A stretch of 64,000 nt of DNA, taken from Areca catechu. Its lineage: Eukaryota; Streptophyta; Magnoliopsida; Arecales; Arecaceae. Position 1 is the first letter of the stretch. The number at the start of each line of letters is the position of its first letter. Shown in pieces: positions 33,917 to 44,576 of the stretch. The stretch spans positions 1,302,001 through 1,366,000 of the forward strand of contig JAHSVC010000031.1 of assembly GCA_021397845.1 (NCBI GenBank), in the 5' to 3' direction. The translations under genes were made by a program, and so were the position numbers. Below the pieces are notes generated by a model. It was not told where the DNA came from and searched no databases. It saw only the letters and a list, made by a program, of their open reading frames with translations.

Positions 33917-34780
33917 CTACTTGCACCTGATGGGTTTTATCCCTTCAGGTGGACCAACCAATGTCCATACATTGTTGATCTCCATGGACTCCATCTCGGA
34001 TCGCATGGCTCCAAGCCATGCCTTAGAGTCAGATCTCTGAAGTGCATCCATATAGGTGATCGGATCCTCATCATTCTCGTCAAGCTCAATGGGATCATCG
34101 TCCCGGATAAAGAAACCATAGTATCTATCCAGCTGACGTAGTACTCTACCGGATCTCCTAATAATGGGTTCTGGGTGTGATTCAATCACAGTCGGTTCTA
34201 TGATGTCCTCAGAGTATGCAGGTTCTTCTACTGGTTGAAGTTCACCAAGTTCAATCTTAGAGGCTACAGTTCCTTCTCCAAGGAACTCCTTTTCGTAAAA
34301 GATAGCTCTAAGAGCAACGAACACTTTTTGTTCATCTTCCAAGTAGAAGAAATACCCTTTTGTTTCCTTAGGGTACCCAATGAATAGGCACCGATCAGAC
34401 CTAGGACCAAGTTTATCTGAGTCTAAATGCTTTACATAAGCTGGGCAACTCCAGACCCGGAGGTGTGAAATTGAGGGCTTACATCCAATCCATAGCTCAT
34501 ATGGAGTGGAGACAACAGACTTACTTGGAACATTATTTAGCAAGTAACAAGCTGTCTCAAGTGCATATCCCTAGAAGGATAGTGGCAGAGTTACAAAGCC
34601 CATCATGGATCGAACAATGTCCAACAGGGTTCGATTCCTCCTTTCAGACACACCATTCAACTGAGGTGTTCCTGGAGGAGTCCACTGAGAGAGAATCCCA
34701 TTCTCCTCAAGATATGTCATGAACTCTCCGAATAGGTATTCACTACCTCGATCAGATCGAAGGGTTTTAATACTCTTTCC
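33917..34780 (-). pseudogene. Y integrase C-terminal part and RT start
   Basis: SVVSTPYELWIGCKPSISHL and RVWSCPAYVKHL (33917-34543) belong to the copia integrase C-terminal region. An acidic linker with RRSGRVLRQLDRYYG follows, then WLGAMRSEMESMEINNVWTL, the conserved start of copia RT. 34544-34780 holds the rest of the integrase core in shifted frames. Confidence 0.88.
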
Positions 34781-34783
34781 AGT

Positions 34784-35299
34784 TTATTTCTTCACTTCAT
34801 TATGATATCGTTTGAACATTTCAAATGACTCAGATTTATGTCTCATCAAAAGGACATAACCACACCTGGAAAGATCGTCTGTAAACGTAATGAAATATCT
34901 GTATCCACCTTTGGCACTAACTTTCATAGGTCTGCATACATCAATATGTATGAGTCTCAGAAATTCTGTAGCTCGTTCACCTTTTCCAGTAAAAGATGAC
35001 TTGGTCATTTTACCAAGTAAACAGGATTCACAAGTGGGCAGTGTGTCAGAATCACTGACCTCGAGGAGGCCTTCTCCTCGCAACTTGTTTATCCAATTCT
35101 GGTTAACATGACCCAGCCTACAGTGCCAAGGATACAAGTTACTGACATTTTCCTTCCTTGGGCTGTTCGGGTCTTTGGACGCCTGATAAAGAGGATAATT
35201 CCTCTTCCAGTGTCCATGCTTCTTACAATAGAAGCACTTTGCACTAGCTAGATCAGCTTTCACTTTCTTGGTCTGACTTGGGCCAGGAGCACTTTGCAC
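34784..35299 (-). pseudogene. Y gag zinc knuckle fused to integrase (protease missing)
   Basis: An open 171-residue frame. CFYCKKHGHWKRNY (35194-35235) is a CCHC knuckle with its last Cys changed to Tyr. About 25 residues later comes the GAG-pre-integrase HHCC block (HCRLGHVN ... CESC) and the integrase core start (LIHIDVCRPM, FITFTDDLSRCGYVLL). The aspartic protease and flanking sequence that normally separate knuckle and integrase are absent, yet the frame is kept, so the deletion is in frame. Confidence 0.85.
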
Positions 35300-35421
35300 C
35301 TTCTATCTCTTACCTTTCTTCATCCCTTTCTAAAAGGGACGATGACCTCTAGAACCTCCCACTAAATACACCACCCCCTTATTCAGTTGGTGGTCCTTCT
35401 CGTAAGTCTACAACAACCCCA

Positions 35422-35974
35422 TCAAACCATGGTAATTGACTGCAGGTTATTCATTCTATAATGATTGAGAGGGTTAAGATAGAAGGAGGGTAGAGAATTC
35501 AGAATTGTATCCTTGTCGAGTTGCTCGTGCAAGGGACATCCGAGCTTGCCCAATCGTTCAATTATCTCGATTATGTCCAATACATGATCAGTAACCGAAT
35601 GCCGTTTCGCATTTTGACATTGTAGATGGCACAAGACACTTTGTACCGCTCTACATTATCGGCATGCCGAAAGATTTCTTCAACTTTTGAAGGATCTCGT
35701 CTGGCTGGGCCTCTCAAATTTATGATTGAACTCATCGTTCATCGCCACCAACATTATGCATTGGACAGTAACCGATCAAAAACCCACTTCAAATAAGTAT
35801 CATGACCAAACTCCGAGCATTGGTAGAAGGGATTTCGGGTGCTGGATCCATTATCAGATAAAGGATCCGCTCGTTCTTAAGGACAATCCTCAATCTTCGA
35901 TACCAGCTATCGAAATTGGGACCCTTTAACTTCTCGCTACCGAGAAGTGATAGGAGCGAAAGATTTGAAGACAT
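35422..35974 (-). pseudogene. Y gag N-terminal region
   Basis: The ATG at 35974 opens MSSNLSLLSLLGSEKLKGPN, then FDSWYRRLRIVLKNERILYL, typical of Angela-type copia gag. A second open piece at 35422-35634 (VLDIIEIIERLGKLG, DTILNSLPSFY) is the later gag helix region. Frameshifted between them. Confidence 0.85.
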
Positions 35975-37535
35975 CTAAAAGGAAAATCTAGACCTAATCA
36001 GTATATGAATTAATCAATTAAATCAAAAGACTTGGACTTTAGTCTAAAGGTCCCTCCCACTAATTTTTCAGATTGGGAGCCTCTAACTCCAATCCGTGAA
36101 ATCATCATTTTATAGTTGGTACTGAAATCCAATAGACCACGTATGAGCCTGATTATGGCTAGCTCACCCATACGCGCCTAAAGGTAGGTTCTCTAACCAA
36201 TTGCTTCCCCAAGCAACTTCCAGTAATAAATTTTACCCCACAGAACCCCCAATCGGCCTAGGGGCATCCTATTGCTGGTCTCTGGTTAGGTCCAACCATC
36301 AATATGATGAATCCAATGCTTCTGGCAAACGAATGACCAAGCCCGACTATGGCCGGCCCACCTGATCATCGTTAAGAAGGTTACACTGAACCATCATCTA
36401 TGTGAGAGTAATCCCAGTAACCGGATGCACACCCATTCTATGGAACTGCCGATGTACACCAAGCTAAAGTACTCATTACTAACCCACTCAATAGGAGGCT
36501 AAGACACCATCAATCATTGACTTAGTCTTTTTCAGGACCTAATAATTTTAAAGGATTTTAATTAAATTATGACAGAAGAATAGAGAGAAGAACATGGATC
36601 AACCTCCCACTGATCAAATCAATTCTCAGGAGGCTTGAATTAAATTCAACAAATTGGTCCATGGGTACCTAAGATCAGTCAAGCTGATCAACTTGGGTGA
36701 CATGGGTTAACTCGAATCAATAAGCTTTTCTAATCAATTCTGGTTGACTGGATTGGCTAGGTAGGTGAGATCATGGATGAGTATCCGCCGTTAACCATAT
36801 TTCCTAAACACCAACTAAGTTGGCCAGAAAAGAGGTAGCCTCATGCAACCATGATCAAAAATACCAAACCTGCCTAAACACTAAGCAATTAACCAGACTC
36901 GATTAGACCAGCCTAAGGACTCAGCCTTTCCACAGAGCTACTAATTAGATCCATTTAGAAGAATGGACTAACCCATCTAACTATTAGATAGATACTAAAG
37001 AGAAGGTCCTTAATCAACATTTGATTAGTTCTCTTAAGTCCAATTCAACTAACCTTAGGTCTAACCCAATTAATGGACCCAATCAGACAGCTAACCCAAT
37101 TAACCTAGATGGCTTATTCAAATGACATTAGGTTTCATAAACCCTAATTAGTCTTGTCATTTTGATTAATCTTTCAATTCATAATTGTTAGATTATAAGC
37201 CATCTTTTAATTAAAACATTTTAATTAAATTCATGTAAAACTCCTTTTACATGTTTCATGCATCATATCTAATTTCATCATATCAATTATAATATTACAA
37301 GCCCTAAACATTTTAGACATGCCAATGTACATGAATCAGGATTAAAACACTTTTAATACAATAGGTTTCCTTTAAAGATCCTTCCGAAAAGGCCAACACA
37401 GATGAACCGCCTCGTGCCATAGAAAATTAAGGTTTTAAACCCTGATTAATCTGGAAACACGACCATGGTGAAGGTCTCAACTAGGTTCCTAAAAGTAATC
37501 CCTAATACATGTGATCATGATATGCTACACAGGAA
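35975..37535 (-). other. Y leader (non-coding)
   Basis: About 1.56 kb between PBS and gag with no supported gene. It shows diverged internal repeats (for example two similar blocks with TATGGCYRGCYCACC at about 36145-36170 and 36340-36365). A decayed likeness to the foldable module can be seen at about 37390-37490 (GTGCCATAGAA, TTTTAAACCCTGA, CCATGGTGA). Confidence 0.6.
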
Positions 37536-37553
37536 CCTGTGGCTCTGATACCA
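37536..37553 (-). other. Y primer-binding site
   Basis: The minus strand reads TGGTATCAGAGCCACAGG one base after the 5' LTR. Confidence 0.93.
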
Positions 37554-37554
37554 C

Positions 37555-40103
37555 TGAAGGAAAACCTGGTGCAACAGAAGCCTATCCTAGGCATGCAACA
37601 CTAGGGAGCAGGTATTGCATAATTAAAATTTTTAAGCATGCAGTAGAAAGTATCTACTCATGTACAGGATGTAACATATCATGATGTATGTAACAAAATA
37701 TACAGGCATGTATAGGCAAGTGCAACAATTATAAATCATATGATAACAACTAGATATAGGCATGTAAGATAACCAAAATAAAATATACCTGACCGAAGAG
37801 GACTCTCTTAGTCTTCAGAGTTAATCAGCGACCGGTTGAATTCCTTCAACAGCAAATAAGATCTACAATGGCAAGAAGAGATCAATCGATCCAAACTCTC
37901 GAGGTGTCCAAACGTCCACCCTCTAGAGTATCCATGCACGGGCTCTTGCTGATCCAACTCCCGGAAGGATGCTAGTCCTTCGGGAATCCAAAGACAGGTC
38001 ATGGATAGGTGGAGCAGGGAATACAAACTAATCATCACGAACGGTCTTCTCCAGGACTGCCCAAACTCCACCTAAAGCACACACTGGAAACAACAAATGG
38101 GAAGAATACAAAGGATGATGAAAGAATTTCAGCATTCAAACTTTCATCCCATAGATCCATCTTTTACTTCTCAAATAAACATGCTCTGTTTCTTCTCCTT
38201 CTCTCTCTCACGCATCACATAGCCTTCCACCCAGAACTTTTGATCATAGAAACTGCAGGCTCTCACCGCATGGCCTACTGCTAAGATGAAAGATCGGTGG
38301 AGAGAATCCCATCACACGGCTGCAACCCAGAAAAATCCCGTGAAGCCTTCAAGTCCTATTTCTTCCTCTCTCCAAAACCACACGGCCTTGATACATTCCC
38401 TATTCTCCACCACAGATGCTTCTTTATCTCTTCTCTCTTGCACACCACAGGCTTCAACCAACAGGTTGTATTTATAGGCAGAAAAATCAATCCGTGAAGG
38501 CAAGGGAAAACGGTGGAAGTGACGTGTGGGAGGAAATGTGAGATCCAAAACTAGATGGGAAAGGGCTCTTGATCAATGGAGAAGATTTGTTTCAAATCTC
38601 CCAAGTGCAAAAGAACTTCACTTGATCGTGAACATCAATTTCTGATTGAGATCAGGCCTCCCAAATCGAAGAGAACTCTTGATGTTCTAATCCCGTACCA
38701 GCATGAAACAGGGCAACCGAGAGAGGAACTTGTATAACACCAAAACAAAGAGGAAGCAAAGAGTTCACTGTGAGGAGGATGCAGAGGGGAAGAACCAAAG
38801 ATGCCAAGCTGGACGAACTCCTCATCCGAACATGTTCTTCATGCGAGCAAGATCTCATCCAATTCGGTGAATAGGGGAGAAGCCACGTTGAACCATATTG
38901 CCATGTAAACCAACAAGTATTCAACCGGTGATGGCTAGGAGAAAACAAATGAGAACCAAGTCTTGATATAAACCATTCAACAAACCAATTCCAAAAACTG
39001 GTTTATCAAAACTCAGTTTGACCAAACCCAATGAATAATAAAATTCGGTTCCGTCATAGTCTACCAGGAACAATTCCTGGTTGACCCAATCCAATCTTGG
39101 TCGATCCAAATCAGACCAGAAAAATACAATGTGTGCTCAAGAGACCATTTGACTTTAATATCGAAATGATTCTCAATCATTGATCGATTCTTGGATCAGG
39201 AAGAAATCCTTGATGGCGTGTGACCTCATAGGCTCGAACCTAAACGGTAGCACTGGAACACTTCCAGTACCAGCACAAGATACGATCTAACAATGGGTCC
39301 CAGCGTCCAGATAGGCCGAAGATGCGAGAGCAATCTATAGAACCTCTGGCATTTGGTTACCGTATAATTCATCCTTTTGACCTTCAATAATCAAGATGAC
39401 CTAGGGTTAGACTGTCAACCCTAACTGAGTCAATCCACAACATGTCTCAACCTCGCAAATCCAGTGACTCCTCACTAGGACTACCTTGGCCATTGATTTG
39501 CTAAATTGAAACACTGCGAGACATTCAATCCAAACAATTTGGACAGGTCTATTCCATCTTGGTCTACCACTGCTCTACAAGTACTTGCCTGTACCTAGAA
39601 ACCTTCCATCACCGGATTAAAAATCTGCGTAGTCCGACACCAAAGCAAGGGAGTTGCTTGCAATCTACCATCGTGACCTCAGTTCGGAGGGACACATATA
39701 CCCATATCCAATCACAAGCAATCCTTTGGCAGAAAAGAGCTCTACGGAGTCACGTTCAATGAGATGTTACACATCCTACTTGCAGATCACATCATGTCAC
39801 CATACTCCTTTGGTCTAGAGGATAACCAAACGATGTGAACCATAACAACCTACACATGATACATTGTCATCCTGTACAATGTATCCTTTGATTGTGAAAC
39901 TTTTAAAGGACCACTCGATATATCCTCTCTATATCGAAGTCAGTGCAGTCCTAAGAACTTCATCACATAAATTGAGTTCATTACAGGGAAATGAATGATG
40001 TGATGAGCTGCCAAAATAATGTTATTAATTCATATATAGATTATAATACTCAACCCAATTGCCTACAACCTAGGTGATTGGCTTTGGGACACAATTCCCA
40101 ACA
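37555..40103 (-). repeat. Y 5' LTR
   Basis: 2,549 bp, TGAAGGAAAA...TTCCCAACA. Provides the empty site for V at about 37588. Contains about 430 bp (about 37978-38408) missing from the 3' LTR. Short frames inside it have no family resemblance. Confidence 0.92.
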
Positions 40104-40680
40104 CTTCAGATCTTGGTGGGATCAATTGGAGTGGGCATCTACTACGGACAGCATGGAGGTGCTGTGGAACACTCTAACATAGCCAAGATTGTCCAGGGGC
40201 AGATGGAAAGCTTTTGTGGATGTAGACTTTGGTGGAGATGTGGATACCCGTCGTTCCACAACATGTTTCATATTCAGCATGAATGGAGGACCTGTGTCTT
40301 GGAGGTCTAGTTTGCAGCCTATAACGGCATTATCCACCATTGAAGTAGAGTATATTAGCATCATGGAGGTAGCAAAGGAGGCTCTATGGCTGAAGGGATT
40401 GGCTATGGAGATGGGCTACAAACAGGAGGGTGTCAAGGTGTATTTGTGATAGCTAGAGTGCATTGTTATATGCACAGAATTCAGTATATCTGCCAGGACG
40501 AAGCATGTTGACATCAGATACCATCGGATTAGAGAGCTGGTGGAGGAAGGCAAGGTGGAGCTGGAAAAGGTTTATACCAAGAAGAATCCAGCTGATGCAC
40601 TAACGAAGGTTCTTCCAAGGGATAGCTTTCACAAGTGTTTGGGACTATTATGGTTGATAGACAAGGTGGAGTTGACTGAA
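40104..40680 (+). pseudogene. Z RNase H and end of pol
   Basis: Continues Z across Y. FVDVDFGGDVDTRRSTTCFI, FSMNGGPVSWRSSLQP, STIEVEYISIMEVAKEALWL (40189-40449) are copia RNase H blocks. Then ELVEEGKVELEKVYTKKNPA and DALTKVLPRDSFHKCLGL end the polyprotein. One stop lies at about 40449. The left five bases are the right CTTCA TSD copy of Y. Confidence 0.9.
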
Positions 40681-40690
40681 GCCTGGAAAC

Positions 40691-40704
40691 ACCAAGGTGG
40701 AGAT
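40691..40704 (+). other. Z polypurine tract
   Basis: ACCAAGGTGGAGAT directly before the 3' LTR start TGTTGAGTC, the usual copia AGGTGGAGAT form. Confidence 0.9.
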
Positions 40705-41370
40705 TGTTGAGTCTTGTGTGGTATATCCAAGGCATCTGGAGTCAAGTTTGGGTCTTTGTCATATTGGTCATGATGTAACTAGGGCTAGGAGTAAGTCCGG
40801 TAAGAGTCCTAGGTGATAGAATGTGTTACAATGTTTATTGTTCAGTCTATCTATTCGAGTTGACTTGGTTTCCAGGAGTCGACTCTAGTTCTCATGGTAG
40901 GTAAGAAGACACTCTGGTCGAGTCGGCTAGGATGGATTAGAGTCAGCTCAGATGCACAGTCAGGAAACCTGTTGTCTGGATGAGTCAGCTCGGATGGATT
41001 TGAGTTGACTCGGATGATGGGTTCACTATTTTGATGATGTGCTAGTTGGGAGTTGTTTCAAGGGTCTAGGTTTGGTTTAACCTATGGATATATATATTTA
41101 TATTGTACGATCTTGAGAGAAGGAGGTTCGAGTCTTTCAAGAGGTCCTGTAAGCTATTCACACAGGAGATAATATAAACCCTTGTTTTCTCCCTAAAATT
41201 CTTAATCTTGATATATCTTTGGTTGATCTTCTTTACCCCGATCTCCTAAGATTCGTGGTATAGTGTTCACATCAGGCTTGTTGCTTCTGCTATGGTTTCT
41301 ACATCATACTTCGTGTTTGAGATGGTGCAAGTGGTCCGGACGGGGTGATCTCATCTAGTGTGTCACGACA
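40705..41370 (+). repeat. Z 3' LTR
   Basis: 666 bp, TGTTGAGTCTTGTG...GTGTCACGACA, followed by TSD TGTCC (41371-41375). Confidence 0.93.
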
Positions 41371-42870
41371 TGTCCAAACCTGATTGGAACATATAGAGTC
41401 CATTTCAGATTTCATGGCACCAAGCCACTTGTCGGAGTCCCTACTCTCGACAACTTCCGAATAGGTCACAAGATCATCATCCTATATAATACTGGCTTCA
41501 TTGTCATCCCCGATGACAAAGCCATATCTGAGAGATGCTCCCGCACCCTCTCTGACGATCGGAGAGGAGGTGTGTATTGTGGCTATTCTTGATCCACAAG
41601 AACCTCTGGTTGAGGAACTTCACTTGAAGGCTCATCGGTTTGATGGTTCTGTTCTTCACACAACTCAAGTAAGAATCACTACATCCTTCTTGGATAAACT
41701 CTTGTTCCAAGAATGTAGCATGCTTACTGATAATTATCTTTTGCTCAGTAGCATTATAAAAGAGGTATCCCTTATCTTCTTTTGGGTAACCAACAAACCT
41801 ACACTTGTCAGCTCTATCACTTAACTTATGTCCAAAGTTATTCTTGACATAAGCATGGCAACCCCAAATCTTTAAGTACTTAAGACTTGGTCTTTTACCA
41901 TTCCATAACTCAAATGGAGTGCTACTTACTGACTTAGATAGAACCCTGTTTACTATTATGCAGTAGTCTCCAAGGCATGTCCCTAGAAGGAATGGAAAGA
42001 TCTGTGAAGCTCATCAAGGACCTCACCATGTCCAACAAGGTGCGATTTCTCCTTTCTGCCACTCCATTTAACTAGGGTGTATAAGTAAGGGGTCCATTTA
42101 GAAATAATACCTTTATCCTTGAGATGGTTCAAAAACTCACTAGACAAGTACTCCCCTCCCCGATCAGACCGAAGAGCTTAATACTAAGTCCAGTTTGTCT
42201 TTCAACCATACTCTAATATTCTTTAAACTTATCAAAGGCTTTGAACTTGTGCTTCATAAGATACACATAACCGAACCTTGATAAATCATCAATAAAAGTG
42301 ATGAAATAAGAATATCCTCCTCTGGCCTGAGTTGACATAGGTCCACACACATCAGTATGTACAAGACCAAACAATTCAGTTGCTCTTTCTCCATATCCAA
42401 TGAATGGAGACTTGGTCATTTTCCCTTTGAGGAAGACTCACAAGTTCCTAATGATTGAAAATCATCAAGGTCAAAGTAATCCTCTTTGACTAACTTGTTT
42501 ATCCTTAACTCACTAATATGACCTAACCTGCAATGCCAGAGATATGTGACATTGACATTATCTCTTTTTCTCTTTTTGTCATCTACAAGATTTTCATCTT
42601 AAAGTACTAAAGTTAAAAGACAATTCACAAAGCAACCATGCCCAAATATTATATTATTATAAAGAATGGAGTAGCCACTGCTCTTTACACTTATTTCATA
42701 TCCTTGTTGTAACAACAAGGGTATAGAAATAATGTTTCTTATAATATTTGGCATATAGTAGCATTCTTCCAACCTTATGATATTACCCGAAGGTAGTAAC
42801 AGAAGATAGGTGTCCACAGCTTCAGCATATATGGGTTCTCCACTTGCCCCATAATTTGAAGTCACCTTTC
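41371..42870 (-). pseudogene. W protease end and integrase
   Basis: Read right to left: post-protease block TYLLLLPSGNIIRLEECYYM, PNIIRNIISIPLL (42599-42865); GAG-pre-integrase in broken frames (42420-42560); integrase core MTKSPFIGYGERATELFGLV, HTDVCGPM, GYSYFITFIDDLSRFGYVYL (42213-42419); then the C-terminal region (CHAYVKNNFG, GYPKEDKGYLFYN) to the RT start WLGAMKSEMDS near 41405. Many one-base lesions. Z interrupts it at 41371-41375. Confidence 0.85.
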
Positions 42871-42871
42871 T

Positions 42872-43183
42872 TCAAATTTCTAATTCTGTGGAGTCCTTAT
42901 AAAGATTTACAAATATGTGACTCACATGCGGTATCAATACCCATGAACTAGAAATAGATTCACTCAATGATAAATTGGTTTGTATCATGTACAAATCTGT
43001 AGATGCACTACTTTCATCTAGCTTCACATTTGCAAGACAAGTCTTGCAATCCTTCTTCCAATGCCCAAAAATGCTGCAATGGAAACAGGCTCCATCAGCC
43101 TTCTTTTTCAACCAGTCCATATAGTTTGAACCGGTTAACTTATTAGCATCCAAGATGCCATGCAATGATAAATTTGAAGCCAT
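42872..43183 (-). pseudogene. W gag with in-frame core deletion, zinc knuckle, protease start
   Basis: The ATG at 43183 opens MASNLSLHGILDANKLTGSN. Only about 26 residues in, the frame jumps to KKKADGA and the CCHC knuckle CFHCSIFGHWKKDC. Normal copia gag has some 200 residues between these points, so the core is deleted without loss of frame. The protease start reads SSWVL and then shifts out of frame where the catalytic D-T/S-G is expected. Confidence 0.85.
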
Positions 43184-43189
43184 AAAAAT

Positions 43190-44560
43190 AAATGTCCTAA
43201 CAACAATATCAGCAGACCACTCAAGATGACATCCATAACTAGATAAGGACTTTATATCTAATTATCTCCCACTATTTTCTTCAAATACCATAACCCTCAA
43301 CTATGGTAAGCGAGAAAACTTCCTAGTTTCCTTAGTGGGGTTGAGATCCTTATTCCTCATGAGTGCCTTGTGTATGCATAACAAACACACATGAGTTCAA
43401 AGGTAGGACAACCTTTTCAATTGCAACCCATGCAATTCTCAACAATTACCTTTGCCTTTAAGACACTTATGGCCTTGTGTATGCACAACAAACCATAATA
43501 TCTTAGTTTAGTCGGACCCTTCATTTCCATGTAGCCAAGATTGAATAATGTTACCCTTGTATATATGCAATAAAGTAACATTTCCAACCATGCCATAAAG
43601 CACTAAGTGCACCAAGACAAATCTTATATCAAACCCTAGAGTAGCCTTGTGTATGCACAACAAACCTACTATAGTGTTGACTTAAATTTGGCTTAGCATG
43701 AAGGAAGGCAAAATATAGTAACTTAACCAATTAGCATTACAAATTAAGATTTAGATATGACCAAATTGGCCAGGTGAGTGGAAGGGGTGAGGGTGTCCCT
43801 CCGTTGCTTTCCTTAGACACCAATTAGATTGGCCAGGTCAATCAACGGAACCAATTAAAAAACCTCATTCCCTTTACCTTCCCAGAACCACTTGCCTAGA
43901 CACCAATTAGCTGATAAACCCTAATCATTTTGCATCATGACTAAGTTTTTTACTATGACTAAAATGATTTTTATGAGGGCTTTGATGGTTTCAAAATACA
44001 TTCTAAATTATCATGATTACTATGCTTATAACATATATAAACATGTAGCATATCATCATAATATAACATGTTATGTTAAACAAGCATATTATAACTAATA
44101 TGCAAATCAGGGCATTTAGATACATAAAATACCTTTCACCTCACCTTTTCATAGGATATGGCCACAGCGGCACCCCTACATGCCATAGGAGACCCACTAA
44201 ATGGGAGAAGAGGGCCTTTAAACCCTACTTGCTCCTATGACCGGACCTATGGTGACTAACCCAATCCAAAGTAGTTACTAGGTATAATCAACATGCATAA
44301 TTTCATACTTGACATAATATCATGTATTCATAAAAACTTGAAATTAAACATATTACCCTAATATACAAAATTTCATACAATTGCATTATCATGTCATTTC
44401 ATAAAGAAACCAAAAAACATACATATGAGTTTAGTTGGGTCAAATCGACAGGGTTCAAGTCAGCTCGACAAAGTCCGGGTCGACTCGATAGGATTCGGGT
44501 TAGCTCGATAGTGGAATTTCATAAAACTCCAAAAATGGTTCATAACTGGTATGCCACAAG
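43190..44560 (-). other. W leader (non-coding)
   Basis: About 1.37 kb between PBS and gag. A motif CCTTGTGTATGCACAACAAACC or variants occurs at about 43366, 43473, 43555 and 43644 (spacing 80-110 bp). The foldable module is at 44134-44282. No gene is supported. Confidence 0.7.
44134..44282 (-). repeat. Cross-family foldable module, W leader
   Basis: Outer arms CATAGGAG 44184-44191 and CTCCTATG 44232-44239 pair perfectly. Inside are CCCA 44193-44196 / TGGG 44202-44205 and AGGG...CCCT. Flanks GCGGCACCCCTACATG and TGACTAACCCAATCC match S and V. Confidence 0.8.
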
Positions 44561-44576
44561 GATGGCTTTGATACCA
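44561..44576 (-). other. W primer-binding site (one change)
   Basis: The minus strand reads TGGTATCAAAGCCATC; standard plants have TGGTATCAGAGC, so one G-to-A change. Confidence 0.85.

Larger units (their letters stand above)
24751..40103 (-). mobile_element. Copia retrotransposon Y (Angela-like)
   Basis: Minus-strand element with LTRs of about 2.1 kb (left, without V) and 2.55 kb (right), TSD CTTCA, PBS at 37536-37553 and PPT at 32489-32500. gag, integrase, RT and RNase H are present between 32627 and 35974; protease is missing. The gag start (KLKGPNFDSWYRRLRIVLK) resembles the Angela group, as does that of W, its grand-host. Confidence 0.9.
20494..41370 (+). mobile_element. Copia retrotransposon Z (plus strand)
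   Basis: The only plus-strand full element here. It is 5.5 kb once Y is removed, close to a normal copia length. 5' LTR 20494-21161, PBS 21165-21180, gag, protease, integrase and RT to 24750, RNase H from 40109, PPT 40691-40704, 3' LTR 40705-41370. Many single-base lesions break the polyprotein. It is inserted in W pol and is host to Y. The short (about 667 bp) LTRs fit Tork/TNT1-like or related copia groups. Confidence 0.9.

Noticed and set aside
38009..38548. Possible small host gene in the Y right LTR
   Set aside because: Several overlapping short frames on both strands, no motif, and the stretch is part of LTR sequence.
44134..44282. Structured module as a MITE or SINE inserted in several elements
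   Set aside because: No TSD, inverted termini or A-tail found around the copies; flanking matches extend gradually, fitting shared ancestry or recombination better.
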